The notes under the pieces are model-generated. The model saw nothing but the letters and a program-made list of their open reading frames with translations. It searched no databases and was not told the origin of the DNA. 35,435 nt of DNA. Source: Hypsibius dujardini (lineage: Eukaryota; Tardigrada; Eutardigrada; Parachela; Hypsibiidae). A program made the position numbers and the translations under genes. Shown piece by piece: positions 11,401 to 20,914 of the stretch; within the stretch, counting starts at the first letter, position 1; every line of letters begins with the position of its first letter. The stretch is taken from assembly GCA_001579985.1 (NCBI GenBank), contig LRSR01013767.1, positions 1 through 35,435 on the forward strand, written 5' to 3'.

Positions 11401-13206
11401 GATCCGGAAAACACAATCGCTGTCTCCAAAGAATTTGTCCAGAATAGCATCCTAGCAGATCCGCCGGCGTTTACTGAGTCAGACCTGGTGAGGTTCCTGC
11501 TGCTATGATGTCTCGTCGCACAAATTGATTATTTATGTTTCTGCTCTTGTCTGAATATATGTCTATCTATCTGTTTGTCTCTCTGTCTGCCTCTCTGTTA
11601 GTCTATCTGTCTGTAGTTCTACATGTCTGTCTGTCTGTCTGTCTCCTTTGTTTGCCTGTCTGGGTGTCTGCAAGTGTGTCTCCATCTCTGTCTGTTTTGT
11701 TGTCTCTCTGTCTACCTGTCTGTCCATCCGCTTTTCCCTGTGTCTTGCTTCTCTGTCTACCTTTCTGTTTGTTCTATCTTGTCTTTTTACTTACTTCTAA
11801 ACTTCTCCAGCTCTACGAGTTGTCCGGTCTGCTTTTAGTACCTGTGTGATCTGTCAGTATCATTATAACTTAGTGCCGCAAGCTTTTTGTCCGCTTGATT
11901 AACCACCCTTGTTTCTTCTTTCTTGTAGGAAATATTCGGCGGGCTGTTCCAAGCCATCGCCAGCTTGGAGTACGGTATAGCGGAGTGGCTTCTGGCTGTG
12001 ACCAATTATGTGATTCGAAGATACTTTTGTAAGTTTGCTCCAGCACTCCCTTCATTGTGCCGTTGTCCATTACCCCCGGTCTCCATGCGCGGAGTAATTG
12101 AATCATTTTTCACTTTAGTGCCGGATGATATGGAGATCGACTCGGCTAATGAATTTTTCTTGGCCGTCAAACCGTTTATTGATCCCTTTCTGGAGGAAGG
12201 TCGCATCTCTGCAGACGGCATCTTCGCCAAGTCAGAATTCATCTGCTGGAGCCGCTATTTGGTGCGCTTAATTTGGCTTCGAAACTTTCGATCGCACCTT
12301 TATGGTATGATGCCCTCTCTTCCAGGCCGTCTGCGAGAAATTTTCCGAGTGGAGAATATGTATGGACCTGATCAAATCCGGCACTGCCGAGGACAGTGGA
12401 GCGACTTCGCGGTTCAAGTACCAACAGGTCAGTGCTTTTTTGCAGCGTTTGTGCTTTTGGTCCGCAGCAATGAGAGTTTTGGATTTCAGGAAGCAATTCT
12501 TGCCGGCTATGAGATCCTCAGCACGACAGATTGGATGGGTGCAGGGGCTCCGGTCATCGACAGTTTCGATGCCGATCGTGACCAACAAGTGGCGTGCCTA
12601 CGTGGAAAGACATTGGGCCAAGTGTTCTGCTCGCTCATTGAAATCCTCCAGTATGCGAATGATTCGGTGGATGAGAAGATGGAAATTGAGCAGCTCAACA
12701 CTTCACTGGAGTTGAGCGACCATATTATGAAGAATTTTGAGGAGATGGTGGGTCTCCGTTCCTTACTGAATATTTCTTTCGGCTAGTGTGTCTATCTGCC
12801 TATCTGCCTTCTGTCTGTATGTATGTCTGTGTATCTGCCTGCCTGTTTATCTTGTCTACCTACCTGTCTGTCTGTCTTTCTGTCTGTCTTTCTGTCTGTA
12901 TGTCTGTCTGCTTGCCTGCCTGTCTGCTTGTCTGTCTGTCTGTCCGTCTGTCTGTCCGAAGATGTCAAATATCTATTTATTCAATTGTCACGGTAATCTG
13001 AAATCTCTTATGTATCGCAGATTGGGGAATTTTCGTATGTCGAAGAAGGCATTGTCAAAGTTCAAGACGCAGCCAACAGAATCTCCGCCAGCCCCCGCCA
13101 CGCTAGATTCATGACGAAGAGGTTAAAAGACAAAATTCACACCTTTGAAACGGCTGCCCGGCATCGATTCCAGGTGTCCTCCGACAAGTCTATTTTCAGC
13201 ATATAA
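8465..13206 (+). CDS. NUP107: Nuclear pore complex protein Nup107
   Basis: Nup107 is a scaffold subunit of the Y-shaped Nup107-160 complex that forms the outer rings of the nuclear pore. Fourteen exons join in phase: 8465-8627, 8694-8778, 9392-9623, 9691-9897, 9970-10206, 10446-10648, 10762-11083, 11179-11275, 11348-11487, 11929-12028, 12119-12261, 12326-12427, 12490-12747 and 13021-13206. They give 824 residues, against about 925 in human, with most of the shortfall in the disordered N-terminus. Recognised family blocks are FKFIFQSLRAG (human YLFTLIRAG), the stretch RWQRAVRGILCGNYDAVLPV followed by AESWEDEAWIYFK (human [20 protein letters not shown] then CDTWEDTVWAYFR), and ELWACYLSKIPDDQR (human AFYTCHLPQDLA). 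The fold is expected to be all alpha-helical (Nup84/Nup107 family). The start ATG is the first in frame and gives a basic N-terminus. The first intron uses a GTGCGG donor to keep frame, although a stronger-looking GTAAGA lies 22 nt downstream. A 72-nt intron at 9898-9969 has no stop and keeps frame. The C-terminal 60 residues are the least similar part. Confidence 0.93.
8779..9391 (+). other. NUP107 intron 2
   Basis: This 613-bp AT-rich intron sits between exons ending in AT (phase 2) and starting with C. It contains GATT strings (TTGATTGATTGATC near 9260) and no detectable coding or RNA signal. Most other introns of this gene are 62-95 nt, so this one is an outlier. Confidence 0.6.
11488..11928 (+). 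repeat. TCTG-rich NUP107 intron 9
   Basis: This intron is made largely of degenerate TCTG/TCTA repeats on the sense strand, densest at about 11570-11770 (tracts such as GTCTGTCTGTCTGTCTCC). The apparent Cys/Leu/Ser-rich open frames here are translations of the microsatellite, not genes. Confidence 0.8.
12784..12958 (+). repeat. TCTG microsatellite in NUP107 intron 13
   Basis: TCTG/CCTG/TCTA tetranucleotide repeats fill most of the 273-bp last intron (12748-13020). The pure core is near 12865-12955. The reading frames over it are low-complexity artefacts. Confidence 0.85.
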
Positions 13207-13380
13207 TCCTTCTCCACTTTTCATCCCTCGGCGCAGCGAACCGTCTCTACGTGATTTCGTTTTGAACTTTTTGACTTAGTTTTAGTCCGTTTTACACTCC
13301 TAACAGTTGTTGCTTTCACATGTGACGTGTCGTTCGAGTAGTTCACAGAATCAAAGAACAAAATGGGACTTCTGCTCATA

Positions 13381-13386
13381 AATAAA
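13381..13386 (+). terminator. Candidate NUP107 poly(A) signal
   Basis: AATAAA lies 175 nt after the NUP107 stop and only 9 nt before the last codon of the opposing LRRC47 gene. If used, cleavage would fall inside LRRC47 coding sequence and the two convergent transcripts would overlap at their 3' ends. Confidence 0.4.
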
Positions 13387-13394
13387 AACGGAAA

Positions 13395-16300
13395 TTACGA
13401 GCGGGTAACGGTGACATGCGACACATTTAAATCCACCCGCGAAGGATACACCACTTTCAGCTCACCAGCCTCTTCAAAGACCTTCACTTGCTCAACGATC
13501 AGCACCTTCGCCGCCGTGGAAGACGGAGTGACGGCCACAGCGGCAACGGCTTTCGTCACATCTTCAACATCATCATCACCCGATTCTTCTGTGCCTGTCT
13601 TCTCCCCCTCAATGACAACCAGTCCCGCTTTCAGGCAGTCCAGCAGCAGCTTGTCCATCACGGCTTTACACACGGCCAAGCTCTTTGAGCCCGTCACTTC
13701 GACGAGGACGTTCTTGGTGGCGGGGCTGATTTTTGTCTTGTCCGAATTGGTGATGGGAGGGAAGGAGATGACGGTCCCGTCCGCGGCGACCAGGCATGGA
13801 TAGGTGGTCTTGTCTTGCAGAAGATTAAGGTACCTGAACAAAAAATTTCCCTTCTAGACACGGTAAGTGACTTTAAATTTATTTAATACTTTATTCAAAT
13901 TCCGGAGATGTTTTGTAAGTAACACTAAAATCTATCTTAATGTAGTTAAAGAACGCACTTATGGATGCCGGAGTAAGTGCTGCGTTTCTTCTCCTTGCGC
14001 AACGCGTCCGCTTCATCGCGAAGTTGGTTGACCAGGACCTCGGCAGACACGTCCGCGGAACGTTTCAGTGGCTGAAGCTGGAAAATACACGGGATAGGTG
14101 AAATATTGACGTTGTTTTTAAATATAGAGAAGAGAAAATACAGTAAGCGAGAGAATTTAATCTAATGGAGGGTCCCGGAAAAGGGCAAAGGGGCGGGCAG
14201 GGGTAATACTTGAACAATCAACCAATCAACCAGCAGAGCTCCACCCCTGTCCCGCTCCTCTTGCCCAATTCCGGGACCCTCCGTTAGATTAAATTCTGTC
14301 GCTTACTGTATACCTTGATCGCTCTCGGAGGACGAGCTTCGTATGTAATGTCCCCTTTGATCAAATCCAAGTCATGCGTCGCTATTGTCGCGGCCATCCG
14401 TTTGTCGCAGAGATCGTCGTGCAGATCGGTCTACAAGATGACAAAGTCAGAATGGCCAAACCAAAAATACACTAATAAATATGATTAATGAGTTTACCAA
14501 AACTTTATCAACTCTACAGCAAAATAAAATAACATGAAATGTAATAAAAACCTAAAACCAACTTAAAATTTCCAATAACTAATTTTATCATTATTACTAT
14601 AAATGGGTGAGTTTTTTTTCTAGTTTCTATAAAAATAGTAAACTAAAGCTTGATGTACTAAACGAGTATTGGAAAAACGTTCAGACAGTAAACTTAATCC
14701 GCTAATTTCGGTGATTATTGATAAACTAGAATTTTATTCAATAAAAGATATTAAATAAAAAAGCTCGCAAGAACTGATACCAGTATTATATTTTTAGGTT
14801 TTTTAGTTGCTGGAAAACAAGAATTAGCTAAAAGCTTGAGACTATGTGTAAAATAATAAATTAGTCAGCTGATTTCGATAAAAAATAAACTAAAATCTCA
14901 GTCACTAAAAGAGATCAACTATAATTCGTTTAATTTCTCGCTCAAGAAAGAAAATAACTCGTTGAAGTTTTTCGTCCTTCGTGCTTGCTATACTTTCAAG
15001 TAATTCAAAGAAACATTCACAGAACGAAGAATCTATTTCACCTGAATGGAAATGAACTTTTTCAGTTTGGCCGGCACGTCCAGCTGCAGGTTCCGGATGA
15101 TGCAGCAGACAATGTACGGCCGCACCTCGGCCACACTCGGCTTACACACCACCCGCTTCGACTCATCCGTCCCCTGCATGATGACAATCTCATCCAACAC
15201 CACATCCACTTCCTCATCGCCCCCGCCGTCCTTCTTCTTGTTCTTGCTCTTGCCAGCAGCCTTGGCCTTACCAGCGGCGGCTTCCGTGGCTGCGGCGGTC
15301 TTCATCGGCGCACAGTGATCCCGAATGTAGTCCAAGACGGCCTTGAACTTTGGCGGTTTTTGGTCGATCAGCTTTTTCAGGCGAGCATCCTTGAGGGGAT
15401 TGTCCTGGAGAAGGACCTCCTTCAACTTTTGGCACTCGGAAAGCTCCCTCGGCAAGACGGTAATGCGGTTGACCGAGAGATCCATCTGCTTGAGGCCAGT
15501 GAGGAGGGTGATTTCGGGGGAGACGTTTCGCATCTGGTTGGCGTTGAGTTTGATGTCAAGGAGATTGACCAGGGAGCCGCTACAGAGGTTCTCGGGGAAG
15601 TCTTCGAGTTTGTTGTGGGAGACGTCGACGTAGGTGAGGTGGACGCACTGCGACAAATCGGCAATCTTTCCTGCAAACACACACGGCAGCAGCCAGGAGA
15701 TTATAATAACGGATGCCAACACAAAATAGGGAGATACTTATACAAACGATTAGAATATATTTCAGAGAGAATGGCCACTGATCAATCCCACTGGTCAACT
15801 GAAGAATGCACAAAAGTCCTGATTTAAAGGTTAAAAGTTACGCAAAAAAATTTAATTTTAATTTAAGCTGATTTAATTTCTCGCATTTTGAATATCAGAA
15901 ATTATAACTTTTAATCATTAATAAGTTAAGTTAAATTGATTATTATTATATTAAGTTAGATTCAAGTTTCATCCATCGCATCACATATGAAAACAATGAA
16001 TAACGTTTATGTAAGAACAGCACAAAAAACGTCAAGAAGTGATCAAATAAGCCAATCAATCGAAATGCAGTTCAAACTAACGACACAAACTTATTCAGTC
16101 CATCAACTGATCAATCAATCGAAATGCAGTTCAAATTAACGACACAAACTTATTCAGTCAATCAACTGATCAATCAATCGAAATGCAGTTTAAATAACGA
16201 GGCAAACTTATCCAGTCAATCAACTGATCAATCAATCACTTAGACATACAAGTTTTCCAATCCCGTCGAGGCGGCTTGTTCTAACTTTAGCCTACCCGGC

Positions 16301-16842
16301 CCATAACTGGAGGACATTGGCATAACACAACAGACCAAAGAACTATTACGAAACGTACCGAGCAGATTAACGGACGCGTTGATGGAATGCAGTTCCGTCA
16401 AGGAAGAGAACACCTCCGGAAGTTCCTCAATCTCGTTGTGTGAAACATCCAAAAACTTCAACTTGCTCAATTTGCCCAAACTTTCTGCAAGCAAACCAAA
16501 AAACTATCAGTCCCTGAACCTTCTAAAACCACAAAAAAGCACTCACCCGGAAGCTCCTTCAGTTTGTTGTAATGCAGAACCAGGCGGGTGAGATTCTTCA
16601 AATTCCCCAGCCGCGAGTCCAGCAGCGTCAGCGCCGTTTTACTGATCTCTAGAAAGTTCACCGAGACCAGGTTGTAGAGGTGTTCATCCAGGCCGGCCTC
16701 GGCAATACGCTTGGCCACATCCGGTCCGGTCAGCACCAACTCGTGGCGCTGATGTTCCTGGACTGTAAAAATTAGCCAGTCAATCAACCAATCAATCAGC
16801 ACTACGCACATTGCAATTACCTTGCTGGATTTCGGTCCACAT
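13395..16842 (-). CDS. LRRC47: Leucine-rich repeat-containing protein 47
   Basis: LRRC47 combines N-terminal leucine-rich repeats with a C-terminal B3/B4 domain related to the tRNA-editing region of phenylalanyl-tRNA synthetase beta. Seven exons join in phase: 16842-16821, 16762-16547, 16484-16359, 15670-15042, 14430-14314, 14077-13959 and 13833-13395. They give 555 residues (human 583). Exon 1 encodes only MWTEIQQ plus one base. LRRs with LxxLxLxxNxL spacing run from about residue 50 to 240 (LVLHYNKLKELPG, FLDVSHNEIEELPEVF, QMDLSVNRITVLP). An Ala/Lys-rich linker (KAKAAGKSKNKKKDGGG) precedes the B3/B4 part. This contains VRPYIVCCIIRNLQL, TDLHDDLCDKRMAATIATHD, VISFPPITNSDKTKI, AVCKAVMDKLL and the closing ELKVVYPSRVDL, all closely matching human LRRC47. 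Its cellular role is poorly defined, and a link to translation is family-level knowledge. Convergent with NUP107. Confidence 0.95.
14141..14308. mobile_element. Tc1/mariner-like MITE inside LRRC47 intron 5
   Basis: This 168-bp element has terminal inverted repeats of about 47 bp. The left end reads CAGTAAGCGAGAGAATTTAA and continues TCTAATGGAGGGTCCCGG. The right end is its mirror, ending CCGGGACCCTCCGTTAGATT ... CGCTTACTG. It is flanked on both sides by TA (14139-14140 and 14309-14310). CAGT termini with a TA duplication are typical of the Tc1/mariner superfamily. It has no transposase and is non-autonomous. Its edge lies next to the splice donor (GTATAC on the minus strand, GT at 14313-14312). 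Confidence 0.85.
14431..15041 (-). other. LRRC47 intron 4
   Basis: This 611-bp intron is strongly AT-rich, with scattered AAAATAAACTAAA and GCTAATTT-like strings but no clear tandem array, coding segment or RNA gene. Confidence 0.6.
16061..16237. repeat. Three tandem copies of a 59-bp unit in LRRC47 intron 3
   Basis: The unit begins CGAAATGCAGTTCAAA and ends TCAACTGATCAATCAAT. Copies start at 16061, 16120 and 16179. Copies 1 and 2 differ at only a few positions, and copy 3 is more diverged and slightly shortened. It lies in the 688-bp intron 15671-16358. Confidence 0.92.
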
Positions 16843-17105
16843 CTTCTGATTGAGTTATATAGAACAAGGTGTTTGCACCGGACCGTCGACCAATTGCTAG
16901 ATTCTGCTGTAAAACTAAAAACGATATATCGCTTAAAAACAATCGAGTACAACAAATATGGCAAAGAACGGAGCAGCGCAGACGACAGTGAATTTTGAAT
17001 TTTGAATTTTGAAAATAATGCAAGGAAATGACATCAGCGACCTCTGATGTCAGCAACGTAGCGTTGTCCGTGTGGAGTGTGCTACGTTTGTACGAAGATA
17101 TCCAC

Positions 17106-17207
17106 GTGGCCACAAAAAAGGGCTAACCGAATCAAGTGATTTACTATCTTTATCATCCACTCTTAGAGGTGAATGGCTTAACTCGGTTAGCGCTATCTTG
17201 TGGCCAC
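17106..17207. repeat. Inverted repeat bounded by GTGGCCAC
   Basis: Arms GTGGCCACAAAAAAGGGCTA (continuing ACCGAATCAAG) and its approximate mirror, AACTCGGTTAGCGCTATCTT then GTGGCCAC, face each other over a spacer of about 40 bp. Arm identity is around 80 percent. The stretch lies between the 5' end of LRRC47 (minus) and the first lipocalin (plus). It may be an old MITE or a hairpin-forming regulatory element. I see no clear target-site duplication. Confidence 0.6.
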
Positions 17208-17805
17208 GAATGTATTACGACTGTACGTCATGAACAGGACAACAGACGGCGCCACTAGTCCGACCGGAGCGATGAAAGACACTGTAGGCAATCCAACGCT
17301 ACCGAGAGAGACATCCGACAGCGACAGTTAGTATTCGTTGGGAATCAGTAATTTATCAAAATATTATCGATAAGGAAGCCATGTTGCCCATCAGCTGGTA
17401 CGATACTGATGGACTCGAATGGACTTGAGTGCGAATTCCAGGTGCATATCTGTACATGGGTAAATGCCTCAGGTACCGACGCTAATCAGATTGGGCACCG
17501 ACACTACTCGGATTGCGCTGTTATGTTAAAGGTTAGTGTTGTGTGTGTACCAATCGCGGAAGTTCCAAGTTTTCCCCAAAATTCGTGAACAAATGGGACG
17601 ACCTTGAGCGAGCTGCACGATCGAGGCACGGGAGCAGGATAGAATTATGTGCATTAATAAATAACTACTGCACTTTGCACTATACGAATACAAAGTAGCG
17701 CAGTAGACGTTGAAGGTTGAGGCTGGTGTGCGATCTATTCTGGATTACTTTGCAATTTGCGATTTTGAAGCTACGCATGAGCATCTTTCACAGAACCTTT
17801 CGAGA
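17208..17805. other. Intergenic region upstream of lipocalin 1
   Basis: This region should hold the lipocalin 1 promoter and, on the other side of the inverted repeat, that of LRRC47. I see no canonical TATA box at a fixed distance. No gene is evident. Confidence 0.4.
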
Positions 17806-19763
17806 ATGACCGCTGCAAGATTTTCACTGCCGTTCCTCGTGCTCTCCGTCCTCACTACCACCCAGGGACAGGTGATCCACTTCGGAAAATGTCCACCGGT
17901 GACGGTGGCCAATAACTTCTTTCCGCCTCTGGTAAGATAGACTTTTTTCCCGTGATGAATTTGCTTATTCTTTTATATCAGAGGGAAAAGCGATGACATT
18001 TGTAACGATCGCTTTTGTCGTCTGCCCGCACGATTTAGTACCTGGGGATGTGGTACGAGATTGCGGCATATCCAAACTTCGTCGAGATTGGCTCCACCTG
18101 TGCTGCGGTTCGGTACACCGCCGTCGGCGGTACTGCCATGCAGCTCAACAACACCGAAACTCGAAGGGAGTGAGTTCCTTTGAGTCAATCTTAATAAAGG
18201 AAACTGTTTCGCCATTCACAAATTATTTAATTGATAAAACTAAATTAGACAAACTAAATTAAAACTGAACTAAGAATTAAGAATAATAATTTCATAACCT
18301 TGTTTTTTTAGTCTTTGGTAAAAAATAAACTAAAATGTTAGTTATATATACTAAATATTTAAGTGGTAAACCAAAAAAATTAGCGAATTGATTCGGCTAA
18401 AAGTAAACGAAAAGTTTTAGGTCCTTAAAAAAACTGATCTGAAACGCTTTCCTAATTTTTGTTAACCATTAAAAGAGCAATCTGATAGATGATTTTGACC
18501 TTTTTTGTCATCAAATTGTGCGAGATTAATTACGGTAATAACTTGTGAATATTTCGTCTCAATTGCAGCAAGAGTGTTCTAGCTGTGACGGGAGTGGCTA
18601 TTCCTCCTGATGCAAATGTCTTGGCCAAGTACACGCTCACCGTTCCACGTAAGTTTCCCCCTGACGTGCTTGTACCCATCCGTTAATTTTCGAGCAAAAC
18701 TGTGACGTATATCAATCAAAATAACCACAAGGTTTCTTTTTCGTGTTTCATCTAAAAAAATGAATTTATAGTTTTTTAACAAAATTATTGTAGAACATGT
18801 GTGTTTAATTTATGGTCGATTTATGGAAACCAAAGTATCGACAAACAATGATAATATAATGTCCGAACGCGGCATGTATACAATTTGTCAAGTCAAACTT
18901 GCGCAGCATTGGGACTTTTACATCATACAAACACCGCGGGGCAGACATCAACTGCCACATCCGCAAACGAAAACCGATGTACGAGACATATAGGCAGACA
19001 TACAGACATACTAGACAGTGAGTAGATAGACATAGGCAGACGGACAGACTGACATAGACAGACATAGACAGGTACGCAGATTTACTAGACATACAAACCG
19101 ACCTAGAGACCAGACATACAGACAGTAGGGTAGACAGACATAGGTAGACGTACAGACAGACTGACATAGACAAACATAGACAGGCATGCAGATATACTAG
19201 ACACATGTAGACGTACATTACATACTAGTACAATCTCGTACCGTCGTACGACCAGATGCATTACGTTCATATCTTTTGTCCATAAAGACTATGTCTCTTG
19301 TTTATTGTTTCTTACCTGTAAAATTTAATTACGGACTCTTTCCCGCAGAGTTTCCAAAACCCTTGCCGTACTGGATTCTCGGCACCGACTACAGAAATTT
19401 CGCCGTGGTAAGCGTCATAAGACATTGCCCTTTCTCATCAGCGGTCGTGTTTGCTCCATATACGTACTAAATTGTATTTCTGGGGATCGGAAGGTGTATT
19501 CATGTACTTTCACCGGATTTTTCCATTCTGGTAAGTCTTAATCGCCTACAGCTTTAGGCCACCACCGCTGAAATACAGTACACTACTGTATGCGAAAATC
19601 ATTTATACGTTGTTATTGCTGTATAGAGTTGGTCTGGATCATGAGCAGGAGTCCCACCCTGAGCGCCACCTACAAAAGTATGGCACTGAACGTGTTGGCC
19701 ACCAACGGCATCGCCACCCATCCACTCCGCGATGCAGTTCAGACTGACTGTAAAAATTACTGA
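17806..19763 (+). CDS. Secreted lipocalin, apolipoprotein D-like (copy 1)
   Basis: Lipocalins are beta-barrel carriers of small hydrophobic ligands. Six exons join in phase: 17806-17931, 18039-18169, 18569-18648, 19349-19407, 19494-19530 and 19627-19763, giving 189 residues, normal for the family. Residues 1-21 form a signal peptide (FSLPFLVLSVLTTTQG). All three structurally conserved regions are present: G-x-W in YLGMWYEIAAYPN (about residues 43-55), the TDY motif in YWILGTDYRNFAVVYSC, and the Arg-bearing third region ELVWIMSRSPTL. Cysteines at about 29, in STC, in VYSC and near the C-terminus could form the two usual disulfides. Splice phases are 0, 2, 1, 0 and 1. The last four match copy 2. 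The acceptor of exon 5 (GGGGATCGGAAG) lacks a pyrimidine tract and is the weakest junction. ApoD, Lazarillo and insect biliverdin-binding proteins are the closest family types, and the ligand cannot be told. Confidence 0.92.
18649..19348 (+). other. Lipocalin 1 intron 3 with CAGA-type repeats
   Basis: This 700-bp intron carries a degenerate AGACAGACATAG/CAGACATA repeat at about 18990-19205. A related segment, AGACATAGGCAGACGGACAG, recurs about 120 bp later as AGACATAGGTAGACGTACAG, which suggests a longer unit was duplicated. Here the purine-rich CAGA form is on the sense strand, opposite to the NUP107 introns. The low-complexity minus frame is an artefact. Confidence 0.75.
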
Positions 19764-19952
19764 AGGGGGGTCTTTCTAATATGATTTTCGTTATACCATA
19801 CTCATACTGCAAATAGGCTTTACTGAGTATCTATACCGTCAAGTATGCGTATTAGTTATGCATATCCAAATTAAACTTTATGCTACAAAATGTAGATGTC
19901 TGTCTATGTATGGATACGCATGTATCGGTCGGGTGCATGTGTCAGAAAAATG

Positions 19953-20560
19953 TTAAGGGCGACCCGGCGCCTTTGTTTGTGTTGAAAATTCAAGCCGGGT
20001 CGTCGAGGCACGGTCTAAAAAGCGCTGTGGAGTTGTGAAGTGTAGTTGTGAAGTGGAGTTGTGAAGTTACGTGACATCATCAGGTCTCCTTATCCCATTT
20101 GGAGATTCTTTTGGAAATTCCATTAGACAAATTTCCTCCGATTTACTAAATTACTAACATTTTTAACAGCCCCCAAAAACCTTGGCAAGTTTCTCTTTGT
20201 GAGACGGGGTGAATTTGGGTTGCCGTGTTTTTTCGCTTTCTGCTTTCTGACTAGACACGGCGGACAGAAACGCTGCTTTTTGGGTGCGGCGAATCCGCAT
20301 ACCTATCGAAACTGTCTGTGAATCTGACGAAATTCGTCTAGTAAAACTTTCAAAAAGAATGTCCAAATGCGAGATGAGGACCTGGTGACGTCATGGGACT
20401 TTGTTGAAAAATAAATAAATAGAAAAGGTGAAAGTCTGCAAATATGCGATAGTTTGACAAAATATAGTGAGTGGAGTTGCGAATTTATATTCCGTGCCGA
20501 TACGTTCGGTGACCTGTCCTGAATATCGGACTAAAACAAAGCGCCGGGTTCCCCCTTTAA
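19953..20560. mobile_element. TTAA-flanked non-autonomous DNA transposon between lipocalin genes
   Basis: The left end is TTAAGGGCGACCCGGCGCC followed by TTTGTTT. The right end, read on the minus strand, is TTAAAGGGGGAACCCGGCGC followed by TTTGTTTT. The two form inverted repeats of about 24 bp with a few mismatches. TTAA at both edges is the target-site signature of piggyBac-type elements. Inside, the left part holds AGTTGTGAAGTG subterminal repeats (about 20030-20066). There is a 67-codon minus frame (20366-20163) that I do not recognise and regard as incidental. No transposase is present. Confidence 0.7.
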
Positions 20561-20914
20561 GTCAACCAAATATATTTACGTCCGGGAACCCTTGATGGCC
20601 TGATGTCTTTGCCGGACCGATCAGATCTCGATCTGCAGGCACCACAATCCAGTCGCGCAATCTCGAATCACGACAACCGGAAAAACATGCACTCGGCGAG
20701 GTAAATTTCCCATGGAGAGATGGAAGCGTGTAAAAAGGTCCACAAGCCGCATTATTTATAATGCCTGTACTTATTTACGCGTACTACTAGTACAATTGCT
20801 TACAGCGTGTATAAGTATTGTGTTTAGCAGCGGTTTCGCTCGTTATTGGGAACTTTCTTGGGTAGAATTTTATTATATATATTTAAATTATTTATATTAT
20901 AATACAAATTAATT

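Noticed and set aside
11535-11849. Cys/Leu/Ser-rich open frame over 100 codons
   Set aside because: Translation of the TCTG microsatellite in a NUP107 intron; all frames are similarly low-complexity.
12786-13114. Cys-rich frames after NUP107 exon 13
   Set aside because: Again the TCTG array; only the part from 13021 is coding, in another frame that continues NUP107.
14985-15827. 280-codon + strand frame
   Set aside because: Antisense to LRRC47 exon 4, which has clear LRRs and matches human LRRC47.
20163-20366. 67-codon minus frame inside the TTAA element
   Set aside because: No transposase motif (such as a DDD/E core) and too short; probably incidental.
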